The notes: generated by a model from the letters alone, not told the origin. A stretch of 41,858 nt of DNA from Acidobacteriota bacterium (GCA_016932915.1 JAFGBY010000122.1:1-41858), one strand, 5' to 3'. Counted from the first letter of the stretch, positions 16,768-28,797 are shown. Made by a program: numbers and translations.

Positions 16768-17528
16768 TGATTAAATGTGAAGATTTATATAAAGCTTTTG
16801 GATCTAAGGTTGTTCTCGCGGGAGCAAACCTCGAGATAAAAGAAGGTGAATCGATGACGGTCATCGGTGGATCCGGTGTCGGCAAATCGGTTCTGATTAA
16901 AAATATTATAGGATTATTAAAACCTGATAAAGGTAAAATATGGGTTGAAAATACACTGGTAAATGACCTGAATGAATCGGACTTGAGAAAATTGAGGATG
17001 AAATTTGGAATGTTGTTTCAATATGCAGCTCTGTTCGATTCTCTTTCAGTTGGCGAGAATGTGGCGTTTGCATTAAACAGGCATACAAAATTGAGCCAGA
17101 AGGAAATTAAAGACAGAGTGACTGATTGCCTGAACATGGTCGGTCTTTTCGGTGTTGAACATCTCTTCCCCGCTGAATTAAGCGGAGGAATGAAAAAACG
17201 AGTGGGGCTTGCAAGAGCGATTGCAATGCGCCCAAAAATATTATTATATGACGAACCAACTACAGGGTTGGATCCAATAATGGCTGATGCGATTAACAAT
17301 CTTATCATACGCCTAAAGGAGAAACTCCAGGTTACATCGATAACAATTACACATGATATGGTCAGCGCTTATAAAATTTCCGACCGTATCGCCATGTTAT
17401 ACGAGGGGAAAATAATCGAGGTGGGAACTCCCGGCGAAATTAAAAAATCGCAAAATCCTTACGTTAAACAATTCGTAACCGGCAGCGCCGAAGGGCCGAT
17501 AAAAACGGTCTCACTGGAGGGAATATGA
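16767..17528 (+). CDS. mlaF: MlaF-family ABC transporter ATPase
   Basis: The ATP-binding subunit that powers the lipid transporter. The 253-residue protein shows Walker A GGSGVGKS (about 34-41), the Q-loop in FGMLFQYAALFDSL, signature LSGGMKKRVGLARAIA, Walker B ILLYDEPTTGLDP and the H-loop ITHDM. LSGGMKKR rather than LSGGQ is typical of MlaF-type ATPases. It overlaps both neighbours by four bases, consistent with a fixed 1:1 complex. Confidence 0.95.
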   Translation: MIKCEDLYKAFGSKVVLAGANLEIKEGESMTVIGGSGVGKSVLIKNIIGLLKPDKGKIWVENTLVNDLNESDLRKLRMKFGMLFQYAALFDSLSVGENVAFALNRHTKLSQKEIKDRVTDCLNMVGLFGVEHLFPAELSGGMKKRVGLARAIAMRPKILLYDEPTTGLDPIMADAINNLIIRLKEKLQVTSITITHDMVSAYKISDRIAMLYEGKIIEVGTPGEIKKSQNPYVKQFVTGSAEGPIKTVSLEGI

Positions 17529-18895
17529 ACTCAGAAACAAAAATCGGAATCTTTGTAATAATTGCTCTTATTATATTCGGATTCTTTCTTATTAAAATTG
17601 ATAAAATAAAACTAGGACAAAAAGAAACTGAAACTTACGATTTATATGCTCATTTCAAGAACATTGCGGGTTTGAGTACGAATGCGACAGTACGTCAACA
17701 AGGTTTTATCATCGGTAAAGTAAAAAGTATTGGCCTGACCGATAGCCAAGTACGTGTTATCATGTCAATACGGAAAGATGTCGAATTATACGAAGACAGC
17801 TCAGCCTCTATAAAAACTGTGGGCCTGTTGGGCGAAAAATATATTGAAATCAATGTTGGGAAAAAAAGAGTTAATAAACTCAAAAATCAAGATGAGATTA
17901 AAACAGGAGATGCCGGAGGCCTCGATGCCGTTGTAGATGTACTTAGCTCCATTGGTGGTGACCTCAAGGATGTTACTGCATCACTCAAGAAAAGCATAGG
18001 CCAGGGAACTGGGAATGAACGATTGGAAAAGATTCTGAACAACATCGAGAAATTTACCGCTGATCTAAAAGATATAACCAGAGAAAACAGTGATAAGATA
18101 GATGAATCAATGACTTCAATCAGGAATATTGCTAAAGATCTTGACGGAAAAATGCCCCAGATATCCGAGGATTTGAAAATCCTTATATCGGACTTGAAAG
18201 AAGTAGTAAAAGAAAACAGGGCAAACGTAAAGGACAGCATCCAAAACATTGAGGAGTTGAGCGATAAATTGGATAAAATCCTCGAAAAGATAAAAGATGG
18301 TGAAGGAACAGTCGGTAAACTTGTTACTGAATCAACTCTTCATGACAATGTGAACAAAGTGGTTAAAAATCTTGAAGATAAAGTTGAAAATGCGACAGTA
18401 ATTCTTCAACAGGCTTCTTATTTTCAGTTTTCTCTTGGTTTCAGGGGTGAATATTACACTGAAGGTGAAGACCTGAAGAATTATATCACCTTTAAACTTC
18501 GAACATGGGAAAACATGTTTTTCTTCGCCGAGATAGTCGATGATAACCTAGCCAGAGTTTATGATCCGAATTATGTTGAAGGCGTTGATAGTATTAATTT
18601 CGACCGGGAACTGACATTTACACTCCACTCCGCTGTCGAGATCGGAGATCTTGTACTACGGGGAGGATTAACAGAGAATAAATTTGGAGGAGCAGTGGAT
18701 TGGATGTTCCTCAATGACGCTTTTCGTTTCACCATGGAAGGATGGGACACAAGCAGGAAAGACGGACCACATCTGAAAGTGTCTCTGAATTACAGATTCC
18801 TCGACCGTCTTTATCTGAATGCCGGTTATGATGATTTTATAAATTCTGACCGCGCACAAGTTTTCCTCGGCATAGGTTTTTCCTGGCTTTACTAG
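17525..18895 (+). CDS. MlaD-type MCE protein with probable C-terminal outer-membrane beta-barrel
   Basis: The substrate-binding MCE subunit of the transporter above. Residues 5-25 form a single membrane anchor; 37-125 are an MCE domain (YDLYAHFKNIAGLSTNATVRQQGF, then GLLGEKYIEINVG). A long helical stretch follows (about 135-295, heptad-like, with the GEGTVGKLVTES segment at 259-270). The last 160 residues (about 298-456) switch to alternating hydrophobic/polar strands rich in Tyr, Phe and Trp, ending VFLGIGFSWLY with a C-terminal aromatic residue, as in outer-membrane barrels. E. coli MlaD is about 183 residues, so more than half is additional. The chain could span from inner to outer membrane. 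The barrel is inferred from pattern, not from a named family. Confidence 0.85.
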   Translation: MNSETKIGIFVIIALIIFGFFLIKIDKIKLGQKETETYDLYAHFKNIAGLSTNATVRQQGFIIGKVKSIGLTDSQVRVIMSIRKDVELYEDSSASIKTVGLLGEKYIEINVGKKRVNKLKNQDEIKTGDAGGLDAVVDVLSSIGGDLKDVTASLKKSIGQGTGNERLEKILNNIEKFTADLKDITRENSDKIDESMTSIRNIAKDLDGKMPQISEDLKILISDLKEVVKENRANVKDSIQNIEELSDKLDKILEKIKDGEGTVGKLVTESTLHDNVNKVVKNLEDKVENATVILQQASYFQFSLGFRGEYYTEGEDLKNYITFKLRTWENMFFFAEIVDDNLARVYDPNYVEGVDSINFDRELTFTLHSAVEIGDLVLRGGLTENKFGGAVDWMFLNDAFRFTMEGWDTSRKDGPHLKVSLNYRFLDRLYLNAGYDDFINSDRAQVFLGIGFSWLY

Positions 18896-18926
18896 ATTCT
18901 AAACTTTTTCAGATAAGGTTTTATCA

Positions 18927-20282
18927 TTGGGCCGTAATAAAGAACCGGATTACATCTGCATCGAATGTGATACTCCATATTATAAATGGATCGGGAGATG
19001 TACATCCTGTGGAGCATGGGACAGTATAAAGGAAAATAAAAAGTCATCTCAGAAAAAATCTGCCGCTATCGCAGGTTTGAACTATGCTCCAATTCCTTAT
19101 TCTGAATTGCCCCGGACAAACGAAGAGAGAATAGAAACGGGAATCGATGAGTTTGACCGCGTACTTGGTGGAGGATTAGTAAAAGGTTCGATTATTCTTC
19201 TCGGTGGAGAACCGGGAGTTGGAAAATCAACGATTCTTCTGCAGGTAAGCGCAAAACTGGCAAATTCAGGAGTTAAAGTCCTTTATATCTCAGGTGAAGA
19301 ATCCCCCGCCCAGGTGAAGCTGAGGGGTGAACGCCTGGGAATTGATGAAAAAAGCGGATTATTGTTCCTTGGAGAGACATCACTGGAAATAATCCTTGCC
19401 CTGGTTGAATCCGAAAAACCGGACCTACTCATTATTGACAGCATTCAGACTGTACGTTCCGAAAGATCCGGAACAGGTGCCGGATCAGCAACTTTGATCC
19501 GCGAGGCAACCAGTGCATTTCTTGAATCGGCCAAACGAGATGGAATTACATATATATTAACCGGCCACGTTACTAAAGAAGGAATTATTGCCGGGCCAAA
19601 AGCTATAGAACATATGGTGGATACCGTTCTTTATTTCGAGGGAGAAAAAAAATACGACCATCGGATAATAAGAACAACAAAAAACAGATTTGGTGCGGTT
19701 AACGAACTCGGTATCTTCGAAATGAGAAAAGAAGGCCTGATCCAGGCAGATGATATTTCAAGATATTTTATCAGCACAGCAGACCAGATTTCCCCTGGTG
19801 CGGCGGTTTTTCCCGCACACGAAGGAACAAGATCACTGCTCGTGGAGATACAGGCCCTGGTCAGCTTGAGTAATTATTCTACTCCCCGAAGAACTGTCGT
19901 AGGGATGGATTATAATCGCGCTATTCTCGTATTAGCTGTATTAGATAAGCAGCTGGGTCTGAATCTTTCGGACAGAGAGGTTTATTTGAATGTTGCCGGT
20001 GGAGTAAGTATTTACGAACCGGCAGTTGACCTGGCGTTGACTGGAGCTGTTCTTTCAAGTTATAGAAATCAACCTGTAGCTGAATCAACAGCTTTACTTG
20101 GTGAACTGAGCCTGACAGGCGAAGTAAGAGGTGTGAACGGTATTGAGGACAGATTGAAGGAACTGGCTCATTACAAGTTTAAAAAGGTAATTATTCCTGA
20201 TTCGGTAAGCGTAAATAACGATTACGGGCTTACGTTAATCCGAATCAGACATATTAATACTTTATTGGAAAAATTATTTTAA
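18927..20282 (+). CDS. radA: DNA repair protein RadA (Sms)
   Basis: RadA is a RecA-related, DnaB-like helicase that promotes branch migration in recombination. The 451-residue protein has an N-terminal C4 zinc finger (Cys11, 14, 25, 28), the Walker A loop GGEPGVGKST (93-102), Walker B LLIIDSIQT, the RadA motif KNRFG (252-256) and a C-terminal Lon-protease-like domain (about 280-451). The start is TTG: AAGG lies 9 bases before it, and no ATG would keep the zinc finger. It is followed after 12 bases by a PIN-TRAM gene. Confidence 0.95.
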   Translation: MGRNKEPDYICIECDTPYYKWIGRCTSCGAWDSIKENKKSSQKKSAAIAGLNYAPIPYSELPRTNEERIETGIDEFDRVLGGGLVKGSIILLGGEPGVGKSTILLQVSAKLANSGVKVLYISGEESPAQVKLRGERLGIDEKSGLLFLGETSLEIILALVESEKPDLLIIDSIQTVRSERSGTGAGSATLIREATSAFLESAKRDGITYILTGHVTKEGIIAGPKAIEHMVDTVLYFEGEKKYDHRIIRTTKNRFGAVNELGIFEMRKEGLIQADDISRYFISTADQISPGAAVFPAHEGTRSLLVEIQALVSLSNYSTPRRTVVGMDYNRAILVLAVLDKQLGLNLSDREVYLNVAGGVSIYEPAVDLALTGAVLSSYRNQPVAESTALLGELSLTGEVRGVNGIEDRLKELAHYKFKKVIIPDSVSVNNDYGLTLIRIRHINTLLEKLF

Positions 20283-20294
20283 CTGGAGGTTATA

Positions 20295-21281
20295 ATGAAC
20301 GCGAACATCTATTCTTTTATACTGATAATTATTCTCGCGGTTACAGGATATTTCTTTTTAATCCCTGACGGACCGCATTACCAGGGCGCGATAATCGGCC
20401 TGGTTTTTGGAGCTGTACTTTTCTTTTTCAGGAAAAGATCGGGGAAAGTATCTAATAATATTGTAGTTGGCATGATTATCGGCTTGATAATCTCAGGGTT
20501 GTCAGCTCTTATCTTCTTTGCCTTGATTGATGGATTAGCAATTGAAAACCATTATGTCCCTTATATAAAAATAGCCGTATTCATAGCGCTTGCATATTTC
20601 GGACTTCATTACGGTTGGACTCTTGGAAGCCGTTTCTCCCTGAAAAACATGCTTGCTTCGCTTAAAGGTGAATCAGAAGTCTATTCGAAAAGAAAAATAC
20701 TCGACACAAGCGTGATAATTGACGGAAGAATTGCAGATATAATTGAGACCGGTTTTATGGAAGGCCCCGTTGTAATCCCGCAGTTTGTGCTCAAAGAATT
20801 ACAGGCTATTGCCGATTCTCCTGATTCCACCAAGAGAAACAGGGGAAGACGAGGCCTCAATATCCTCAGAAAAATGCAGAAAAAAGGTGATACATATCTC
20901 GAAATATGGGAACAGGACTTTCCCGATGTAAAGGAAGTCGACTTGAAGCTGCTCGAACTTGCAAAACAGATTAACGGAAAAGTGGTCACAAACGATTTTA
21001 ACTTGAACAAGGTAGCCCAGCTGAGGGGAGTAGAAATCCTGAACATAAATGAACTCGCCAATGCCCTTAAACCGGTTGTTCTACCGGGTGAACATATGAA
21101 TGTCAAGATTCTCCGTGAAGGTAAAGAACAGAATCAGGGTGTCGCATACCTGGATGACGGTACGATGATCGTAGTAGACGATGCAAGGACTATGATCGAC
21201 AAAAGCGTGGATGTCGAGGTAACATCTGTGCTTCAAACTACCGCAGGCAAAATGATATTCGCCAAATATCTTGGAGATTAG
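20295..21281 (+). CDS. Membrane PIN-TRAM domain protein (YacL-like)
   Basis: The 328-residue protein has four hydrophobic segments (about 5-25, 30-46, 54-80, 88-108), then a PIN nuclease domain (about 134-250) with the acidic residues Asp137, Asp143 and Glu168 and VVTNDFNLNKVA, and a C-terminal TRAM domain (about 267-328, LPGEHMNVKILREGKEQNQG). The family is widely conserved and a metal-dependent RNase activity is expected from the fold, but the substrate is not known. GGAGG precedes the ATG. The radA neighbour matches the Firmicutes order, without the intervening disA. Confidence 0.92.
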   Translation: MNANIYSFILIIILAVTGYFFLIPDGPHYQGAIIGLVFGAVLFFFRKRSGKVSNNIVVGMIIGLIISGLSALIFFALIDGLAIENHYVPYIKIAVFIALAYFGLHYGWTLGSRFSLKNMLASLKGESEVYSKRKILDTSVIIDGRIADIIETGFMEGPVVIPQFVLKELQAIADSPDSTKRNRGRRGLNILRKMQKKGDTYLEIWEQDFPDVKEVDLKLLELAKQINGKVVTNDFNLNKVAQLRGVEILNINELANALKPVVLPGEHMNVKILREGKEQNQGVAYLDDGTMIVVDDARTMIDKSVDVEVTSVLQTTAGKMIFAKYLGD

Positions 21282-21332
21282 TATACCTTACGATATAATT
21301 CGCTCTTTAACAGAATAACTTGAGAACAGAAG

Positions 21333-22850
21333 ATGAAAAAGACATTCTATATTACAACCGCAATTGATTATGTTAACGGAGTGCCCCATCTGGGCACAGC
21401 ATACGAAAAGATTACTGCTGATATTATTAACAGGTTTAAGAAATTAGCCGGGTATGACACACATTTCCTGATGGGAAATGACGAACACAGCCAGAATGTG
21501 TTTAAAAAAGCGCAAGAACTGAACATGGATCCGGTTAAATACTGCGATATGATGGAGGAAAAGTTCACTAGCGCCTGGGGAAGATTGAATGTTAAATTCG
21601 ATGACTTCATCCGCACCACAGCGCCGAGGCACAAAAAAACTGTATCGGCTTTTCTCCAGAAAATTTATGATAATGGAGATATATTTAAAGGCTATTATGA
21701 GGGATTCTATTGTGTAAGCTGCGAGAGATTTTACACAGAAAAAGAACTTGATGAAAATAAAAACTGCCCGGTTCACAATACAAAACCTGAGTGGATAAAG
21801 GAAGAAAACTGGTTTTTCCGCCTCTCAAAATACCGTGATCCTTTGCTTGAACATATCGAAAAAAATCCAAGATTTATCCGTCCGGAAATTAGAAAAAATG
21901 AGATTGTAAACGTCTTAAAAGAGGGATTGGATGATCTTTCAATCTCCCGCGCTGGAAGTACATGGGGTGTGCAGATACCCTGGGATGAAAACTCAGTCAC
22001 TTATGTCTGGTTTGATGCATTGATAAACTATCTTTCAGGAATAGGTTATGCTAATGATACAGAAATGTATGAAAAATTCTGGCCGGCAAATATTCACTAT
22101 ATTGGAAAAGATATTACAAGATTTCACTGTATTTACTGGCCGGCAATGCTGATGGCTGCTGGAGTTGATCTACCTGAAACTATTTTCGGCCACGGTTTCA
22201 TAATGCAATCGGGAGCTAAGCTTTCAAAATCTTCAGGAAACGCGATGGATCTTTCTACTATGATAGACGAACTTGGAGCTGAACCGCTTCGTTTCTATCT
22301 TGCCAGTGAAGTAACTCTCGGACAGGATGGAGATTTCTCGGTGGAACGTTTTAAAGAAGTTTACAATTCCCAACTGGCTAACGATTACGGTAACCTGCTT
22401 AACAGGACTCTGACAATGGTCGATAAATACCATGGTAGAGTAGTCTATAAATCTTCTTTAGAAGATGAATTGACAAAAACAGTTACCGAAGCGGTAAAGA
22501 AATATTATGAGCTTTTTGAAGATTTAAGAATGAAGGAAGCTATACAGGAAGCTTTTAGGATTATTACTGAAGGCAACCTTTACATTGACAATAATAAACC
22601 GTGGGAACTGGCGAAAGACGAATCATCAAAAGAAAAACTCGAATCTGTTTTACATAACCTGGTTGACGCTTTAAGGGTATTCACCATTTTGCTCTACCCC
22701 GTAATGCCAGAAAAAACTTCAGAAGCCTGGCGGCAACTTGGATTCCACAACGAATTGGATACTATCCTATATGAAAAAATCCTGGAGGATAAAACTCCAG
22801 AAGGCCATACGACAGAAAAAGGAAGCCCTGTCTTCCCACGTATGGAATAA
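21333..22850 (+). CDS. metG: Methionyl-tRNA synthetase
   Basis: It charges tRNA-Met. The 505-residue protein is class I: TTAIDYVNGVPHLGTAYE holds the HIGH-type motif (PHLG), and GAKLSKSSGNAMD is the KMSKS loop. A zinc-binding insertion with CVSC and a later Cys-x-x-His (NCPVH) lies at about 125-150. The anticodon-binding helical domain follows (about 350-495). There is no C-terminal EMAPII-like tRNA-binding domain, so it is the short form. No T-box or other leader is visible in the 50 bases before it. Confidence 0.96.
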   Translation: MKKTFYITTAIDYVNGVPHLGTAYEKITADIINRFKKLAGYDTHFLMGNDEHSQNVFKKAQELNMDPVKYCDMMEEKFTSAWGRLNVKFDDFIRTTAPRHKKTVSAFLQKIYDNGDIFKGYYEGFYCVSCERFYTEKELDENKNCPVHNTKPEWIKEENWFFRLSKYRDPLLEHIEKNPRFIRPEIRKNEIVNVLKEGLDDLSISRAGSTWGVQIPWDENSVTYVWFDALINYLSGIGYANDTEMYEKFWPANIHYIGKDITRFHCIYWPAMLMAAGVDLPETIFGHGFIMQSGAKLSKSSGNAMDLSTMIDELGAEPLRFYLASEVTLGQDGDFSVERFKEVYNSQLANDYGNLLNRTLTMVDKYHGRVVYKSSLEDELTKTVTEAVKKYYELFEDLRMKEAIQEAFRIITEGNLYIDNNKPWELAKDESSKEKLESVLHNLVDALRVFTILLYPVMPEKTSEAWRQLGFHNELDTILYEKILEDKTPEGHTTEKGSPVFPRME

Positions 22851-22901
22851 AGTCTGGTTATGGACAATTTAAACCTTAACTTCAATCAATAAGGAGTGAC
22901 G

Positions 22902-24872
22902 ATGAAAAGAATCCGGTTTTTTTCTTTTATCCTTGTACTTGCCCTGGCCTGCTTCCCAATAATAACGGGAGCAGAACAAACAGAATATGTACAACCACCT
23001 GAAACAATAATCAATGATCAGGTACCTCAGATACCGATTGATATTCAGAAAAAGATGGAACAGTACAGTAACATGAAATCGGCCTTTATTGCAGATTGGA
23101 CTCCGGATGGTAAATCGTTGATCGTAACAACCAGGTTTGGGAACACAAGCCAGCTTTACCTGGTAGAGAAACCGAACAGCAAATTGATCCAACTTACTGA
23201 TTACGAAGAACCCGTGACAAATGCATCTGTATGCCCAACGAAAGGGAAAAACTATTTCATTTTCAGTAAAGATGTCGGCGGCGCAGAAGCTTACCAGTAT
23301 TTTAAATATGATCTGACTAAACGCGAAGCGACTATGATCACTGACGGCAAATCACGTCACATGGGTTTATCATTCAATAACAAAGGCGACAAAATCGCAT
23401 TTGTCAATAACAGCCGTACCGGTATGTTGTTTGATGTATACACAATGGACCCGGAAAATCCTACAGATGTCAAAATGGTATTCGAAGCAAAGCAGCCTGC
23501 TTATTATCTTCCAACTGGCTGGTCCAAGGATGATACCAAATTACTGGTTATTGAATATATTTCGGCAAACGAAGTAAATACATACATGGTTGACATTACA
23601 ACAGGCACATCTGAAATGATCGATCCCGGTTGTAAAGACAAATGCGTTTTCACGATGGGTGATTTTTCCGAAGACGGTAAAGCTGTATACGGAATCAGCG
23701 ATATTGGTTCTGAATTCAAGAAAATTATATCCTATGATCTTGCCACAAAAAAAATCACTACCATCACTGATGACATTAACTGGGATGTCGATGGTGTCGT
23801 AGCAACAAAAGATAAAAAGACTGCTGTCTTCACTATCAACGAAAACGGTATTACCAAAATCTATAAAATGGATATGGCCACCAGTAAGTATGAAAAACTT
23901 GATGTCCTCCCATTTGGTGTTCTAGCTGGACTTGCCCTTAATGAGAAAACTAACAGATTAGCGTTTTCAATTTCAGGTCCGAAGACCAATAGTGATGTTT
24001 TTGAATTAGACCTTAATACAAAAAGTGTTACACGGTGGACAACTAGCGATACAGCCGGATTAGACCCAAGTACTTTCGTTGAACCTATAATTGTAGAGTT
24101 CCCGACATTTGACCAGGTTGCAGGCAAACCGCGTATAATATCCGCTTTTTATTATAAACCGGCAATTGCATCAGCAGATAAACCGGTCCCGGTAATTATA
24201 AATATTCATGGCGGCCCGGAAGCGCAGTATCAACCAAAATTCAGCACAACATTAGGTTATTGGACAAACGAATTAGGTATAGCGGTAATCTCTCCGAATG
24301 TTCGTGGTTCTGAAGGATATGGAAAAAGCTTTATGCTGCTCGATAATGCTGAAAAACGTGAAGATTCAGTAAAAGATATAGGCGCATTACTATCATGGAT
24401 AGAAAAACAACCGGAACTTGATAAAAACCGAGTAGCGGTATTCGGTGGCTCTTATGGTGGATATATGGTCCTCGCATCTATGATCAAATTCTCTGATAAA
24501 ATCAAATGCGCTGTAGATATCGTCGGCATTTCAAGCTTTGTGACATTCCTTAAGAATACATCTCCTTACAGGCAGGACTTGAGAAGAGCGGAATATGGCG
24601 ACGAAAGAGTAATCGGTGAATTTCTTGAAAGTATTTCACCATTGACTCATGCCAACAAAATAAAAGGCCCATTGTTCGTAATTCAGGGGAAAAATGATCC
24701 TAGAGTCCCTTATACAGAAGCAGAACAGATTGTAAAAACTGTACGCGAAAATGGTATCCCTGTATGGTATCAACTTGCGACTAATGAAGGACATGGATTC
24801 AGTAAAAAAGATAACCGTGACTTCATGAATTATTCAATAATCAAATTCTTCCAGGAATATCTGATAAAATAG
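22902..24872 (+). CDS. Secreted S9-family serine peptidase (prolyl oligopeptidase type)
   Basis: The 656-residue protein starts with a signal peptide (about 1-24, basic MKRIR, hydrophobic core, TGA-EQ cleavage region). Cys17 lies in the core but the preceding LALA is a poor lipobox. Residues 50-390 form a beta-propeller built of WD40-like TolB-type repeats. Residues 410-656 are the alpha/beta hydrolase domain with Ser517 in GGSYGG, Asp599 in GKNDPRVPY and His631 in NEGHGF. It should hydrolyse short peptides in the periplasm. A GTG six bases upstream is in frame, but AAGGAG is correctly spaced for the ATG at 22902. A terminator follows. Confidence 0.92.
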   Translation: MKRIRFFSFILVLALACFPIITGAEQTEYVQPPETIINDQVPQIPIDIQKKMEQYSNMKSAFIADWTPDGKSLIVTTRFGNTSQLYLVEKPNSKLIQLTDYEEPVTNASVCPTKGKNYFIFSKDVGGAEAYQYFKYDLTKREATMITDGKSRHMGLSFNNKGDKIAFVNNSRTGMLFDVYTMDPENPTDVKMVFEAKQPAYYLPTGWSKDDTKLLVIEYISANEVNTYMVDITTGTSEMIDPGCKDKCVFTMGDFSEDGKAVYGISDIGSEFKKIISYDLATKKITTITDDINWDVDGVVATKDKKTAVFTINENGITKIYKMDMATSKYEKLDVLPFGVLAGLALNEKTNRLAFSISGPKTNSDVFELDLNTKSVTRWTTSDTAGLDPSTFVEPIIVEFPTFDQVAGKPRIISAFYYKPAIASADKPVPVIINIHGGPEAQYQPKFSTTLGYWTNELGIAVISPNVRGSEGYGKSFMLLDNAEKREDSVKDIGALLSWIEKQPELDKNRVAVFGGSYGGYMVLASMIKFSDKIKCAVDIVGISSFVTFLKNTSPYRQDLRRAEYGDERVIGEFLESISPLTHANKIKGPLFVIQGKNDPRVPYTEAEQIVKTVRENGIPVWYQLATNEGHGFSKKDNRDFMNYSIIKFFQEYLIK

Positions 24873-24892
24873 GATTACAATTAATTCATTAT

Positions 24893-24921
24893 AGCGGCAT
24901 CATTGATGCCGCTTTTTCTTT
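24893..24921 (+). terminator. Strong Rho-independent terminator
   Basis: AGCGGCATC (24893-24901) and GATGCCGCT (24905-24913) pair perfectly over 9 bp with a 3-base loop, followed by TTTTCTTT. It ends the dnaB-to-peptidase run and isolates the envelope operon. Confidence 0.92.
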
Positions 24922-24931
24922 ATGCAAATTC

Positions 24932-24960
24932 TTTACATCATCAAACCAAGTTGATATTAT
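24932..24960 (+). promoter_or_regulatory. Sigma70-type promoter of the Kdo/LPS operon
   Basis: TTTACA (24932-24937) and TATTAT (24955-24960), each matching the consensus at five of six positions, are 17 bases apart, directly after a terminator. The transcript would begin near 24967 and leave about 48 bases before the kdsB ATG. Confidence 0.75.
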
Positions 24961-25014
24961 TCTGTCTTACAGAGTACTGCTATTCTTCACAAACTCAGAG
25001 GATATGGGAGATTT

Positions 25015-27397
<2,383 letters not shown>

Positions 27398-27403
27398 TCC
27401 CGA

Positions 27404-28237
27404 ATGCTCATTAAAACGAAGATTGTCGATATAAATAATCAATTATCCGTCGGAGGGGATTCTCCTTTTTTCCTTATCGCGGGGCCATGCGTGATAGAAT
27501 CGGAAGAACATATCCTTAAAATGGCAGAACAGATTAAGGAAATAACCGATAAGCTATCCATCCCTTATATTTTTAAATCATCGTATGATAAAGCTAACAG
27601 AAGTTCTGTCAGCTCTTACAGGGGTCCCGGAATGGAATCCGGCCTGAAGCTGTTGGAAAAGGTTAAAAAAGAGATGGATGTCCCCGTAATCTCGGATGTT
27701 CACTCCATTGAACAGGTAAAACCGGCGGCAGAAGTACTGGATATAATCCAGGTTCCCGCATTTTTATCCCGTCAAACTGATCTTTTGATTGCTGTCGGGG
27801 AAACAGGTAAAGTAGTAAACGTTAAAAAAGGCCAGTTCCTTTCGCCGTGGGATACTGAAAATATAATTTTAAAAATAGAAAGTACTGGAAATAAAAAGAT
27901 AATCTTAACGGAAAGAGGAGCATCATTCGGTTATAACCACCTCATTGTTGATATGAAATCTTTCCCGGTAATGAGAAGTTTCGGGTACCCGGTAGTATAT
28001 GATGTAACACATTCAGTTCAACTGCCGGGAGGAAAAGGAACGTCATCAGGCGGGCTTGGGGAATTCATAGAACCTCTGGCAAGAGCTGGAATGGCAACCG
28101 GAATTGACGGGATTTTCATGGAAGTACATGATTGTCCCGAGGATGCAATGTGCGATGGGCCAAATTCTCTGCCTTTGAGCAAACTTGAGAACCTTCTTGT
28201 TATACTTAAGGATATAGATAATATAGTTAAAAAATAG
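27404..28237 (+). CDS. kdsA: 3-deoxy-8-phosphooctulonate synthase, metal-dependent type
   Basis: KdsA condenses PEP and arabinose 5-phosphate to Kdo 8-phosphate. The 277-residue TIM barrel contains LIAGPCVIES (Cys29), KSSYDKANRSS, DVHS, IQVPAFLSRQTDLL, DVTHSVQLPGG and FMEVHDCPEDAMCDGP. Cys29 in AGPC, with His, Glu and Asp in the later motifs, matches the metal-dependent class (as in Aquifex), whereas the E. coli enzyme has Asn there. It starts 6 bases after pyrG. Confidence 0.96.
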   Translation: MLIKTKIVDINNQLSVGGDSPFFLIAGPCVIESEEHILKMAEQIKEITDKLSIPYIFKSSYDKANRSSVSSYRGPGMESGLKLLEKVKKEMDVPVISDVHSIEQVKPAAEVLDIIQVPAFLSRQTDLLIAVGETGKVVNVKKGQFLSPWDTENIILKIESTGNKKIILTERGASFGYNHLIVDMKSFPVMRSFGYPVVYDVTHSVQLPGGKGTSSGGLGEFIEPLARAGMATGIDGIFMEVHDCPEDAMCDGPNSLPLSKLENLLVILKDIDNIVKK

Positions 28238-28246
28238 GGTGAAAGA

Positions 28247-28795
28247 ATGACAATGAGAAGCAGGATTCACAATACAAATTTAAAGGAAAAAGCCTGCAGG
28301 ATTAAAATGATTTTACTCGACAATGATGGCGTCCTGACAGATGGCAGTATTATCTTCGGTAAGAACGGTGTTGAATATGCTGTATTCGATGTAAAAGATG
28401 GACTCGGAATAAAACTGGCGCAGGAAGCAGGGATAATAATCGGTATAATCAGCGGCCTGGAATCCGATGCATTAAAAAAGCGGGCAGCATCATTAAAAAT
28501 AGACGAACTTCATACACGAGTGATAGATAAAAAAGCTGTGTACGAAAAAATCAGGGATAAATATAAATTAGAGGATGATGAAATCGCATTCATTGGTGAT
28601 GATGTAATAGATATACCAATAATGATCCGCTGCGGTTTTTCAGCAGCTGTGAACGATGCTCATGCACAAATAAAAAAAATTGCGCATTTTATAACCAATC
28701 AACCCGGCGGTAAAGGCGCTGTAAGAGAATTTATAGATTTCATCCTGACATCTCAAAACCACTGGAAGAACGTAATCAAAAAATATTACGAATAA
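28247..28795 (+). CDS. kdsC: 3-deoxy-manno-octulosonate-8-phosphate phosphatase
   Basis: KdsC is a tetrameric HAD phosphatase that removes phosphate from Kdo 8-phosphate. The 182-residue protein has motif I LLDNDGVLTDG, motif II in GIISG and motif III/IV FIGDDVIDIPIM; there is no cap domain, as expected for the family. Motif II reads ISGLES where many homologues have TGR. The start may be 28247 or the next ATG at 28253. It is 9 bases after kdsA. Confidence 0.94.
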   Translation: MTMRSRIHNTNLKEKACRIKMILLDNDGVLTDGSIIFGKNGVEYAVFDVKDGLGIKLAQEAGIIIGIISGLESDALKKRAASLKIDELHTRVIDKKAVYEKIRDKYKLEDDEIAFIGDDVIDIPIMIRCGFSAAVNDAHAQIKKIAHFITNQPGGKGAVREFIDFILTSQNHWKNVIKKYYE

Positions 28796-28797
28796 AT

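Noticed and set aside
21282-21332. T-box or SAM-type riboswitch before metG
   Set aside because: The gap is only 51 bases, without room or the conserved sequences for either.
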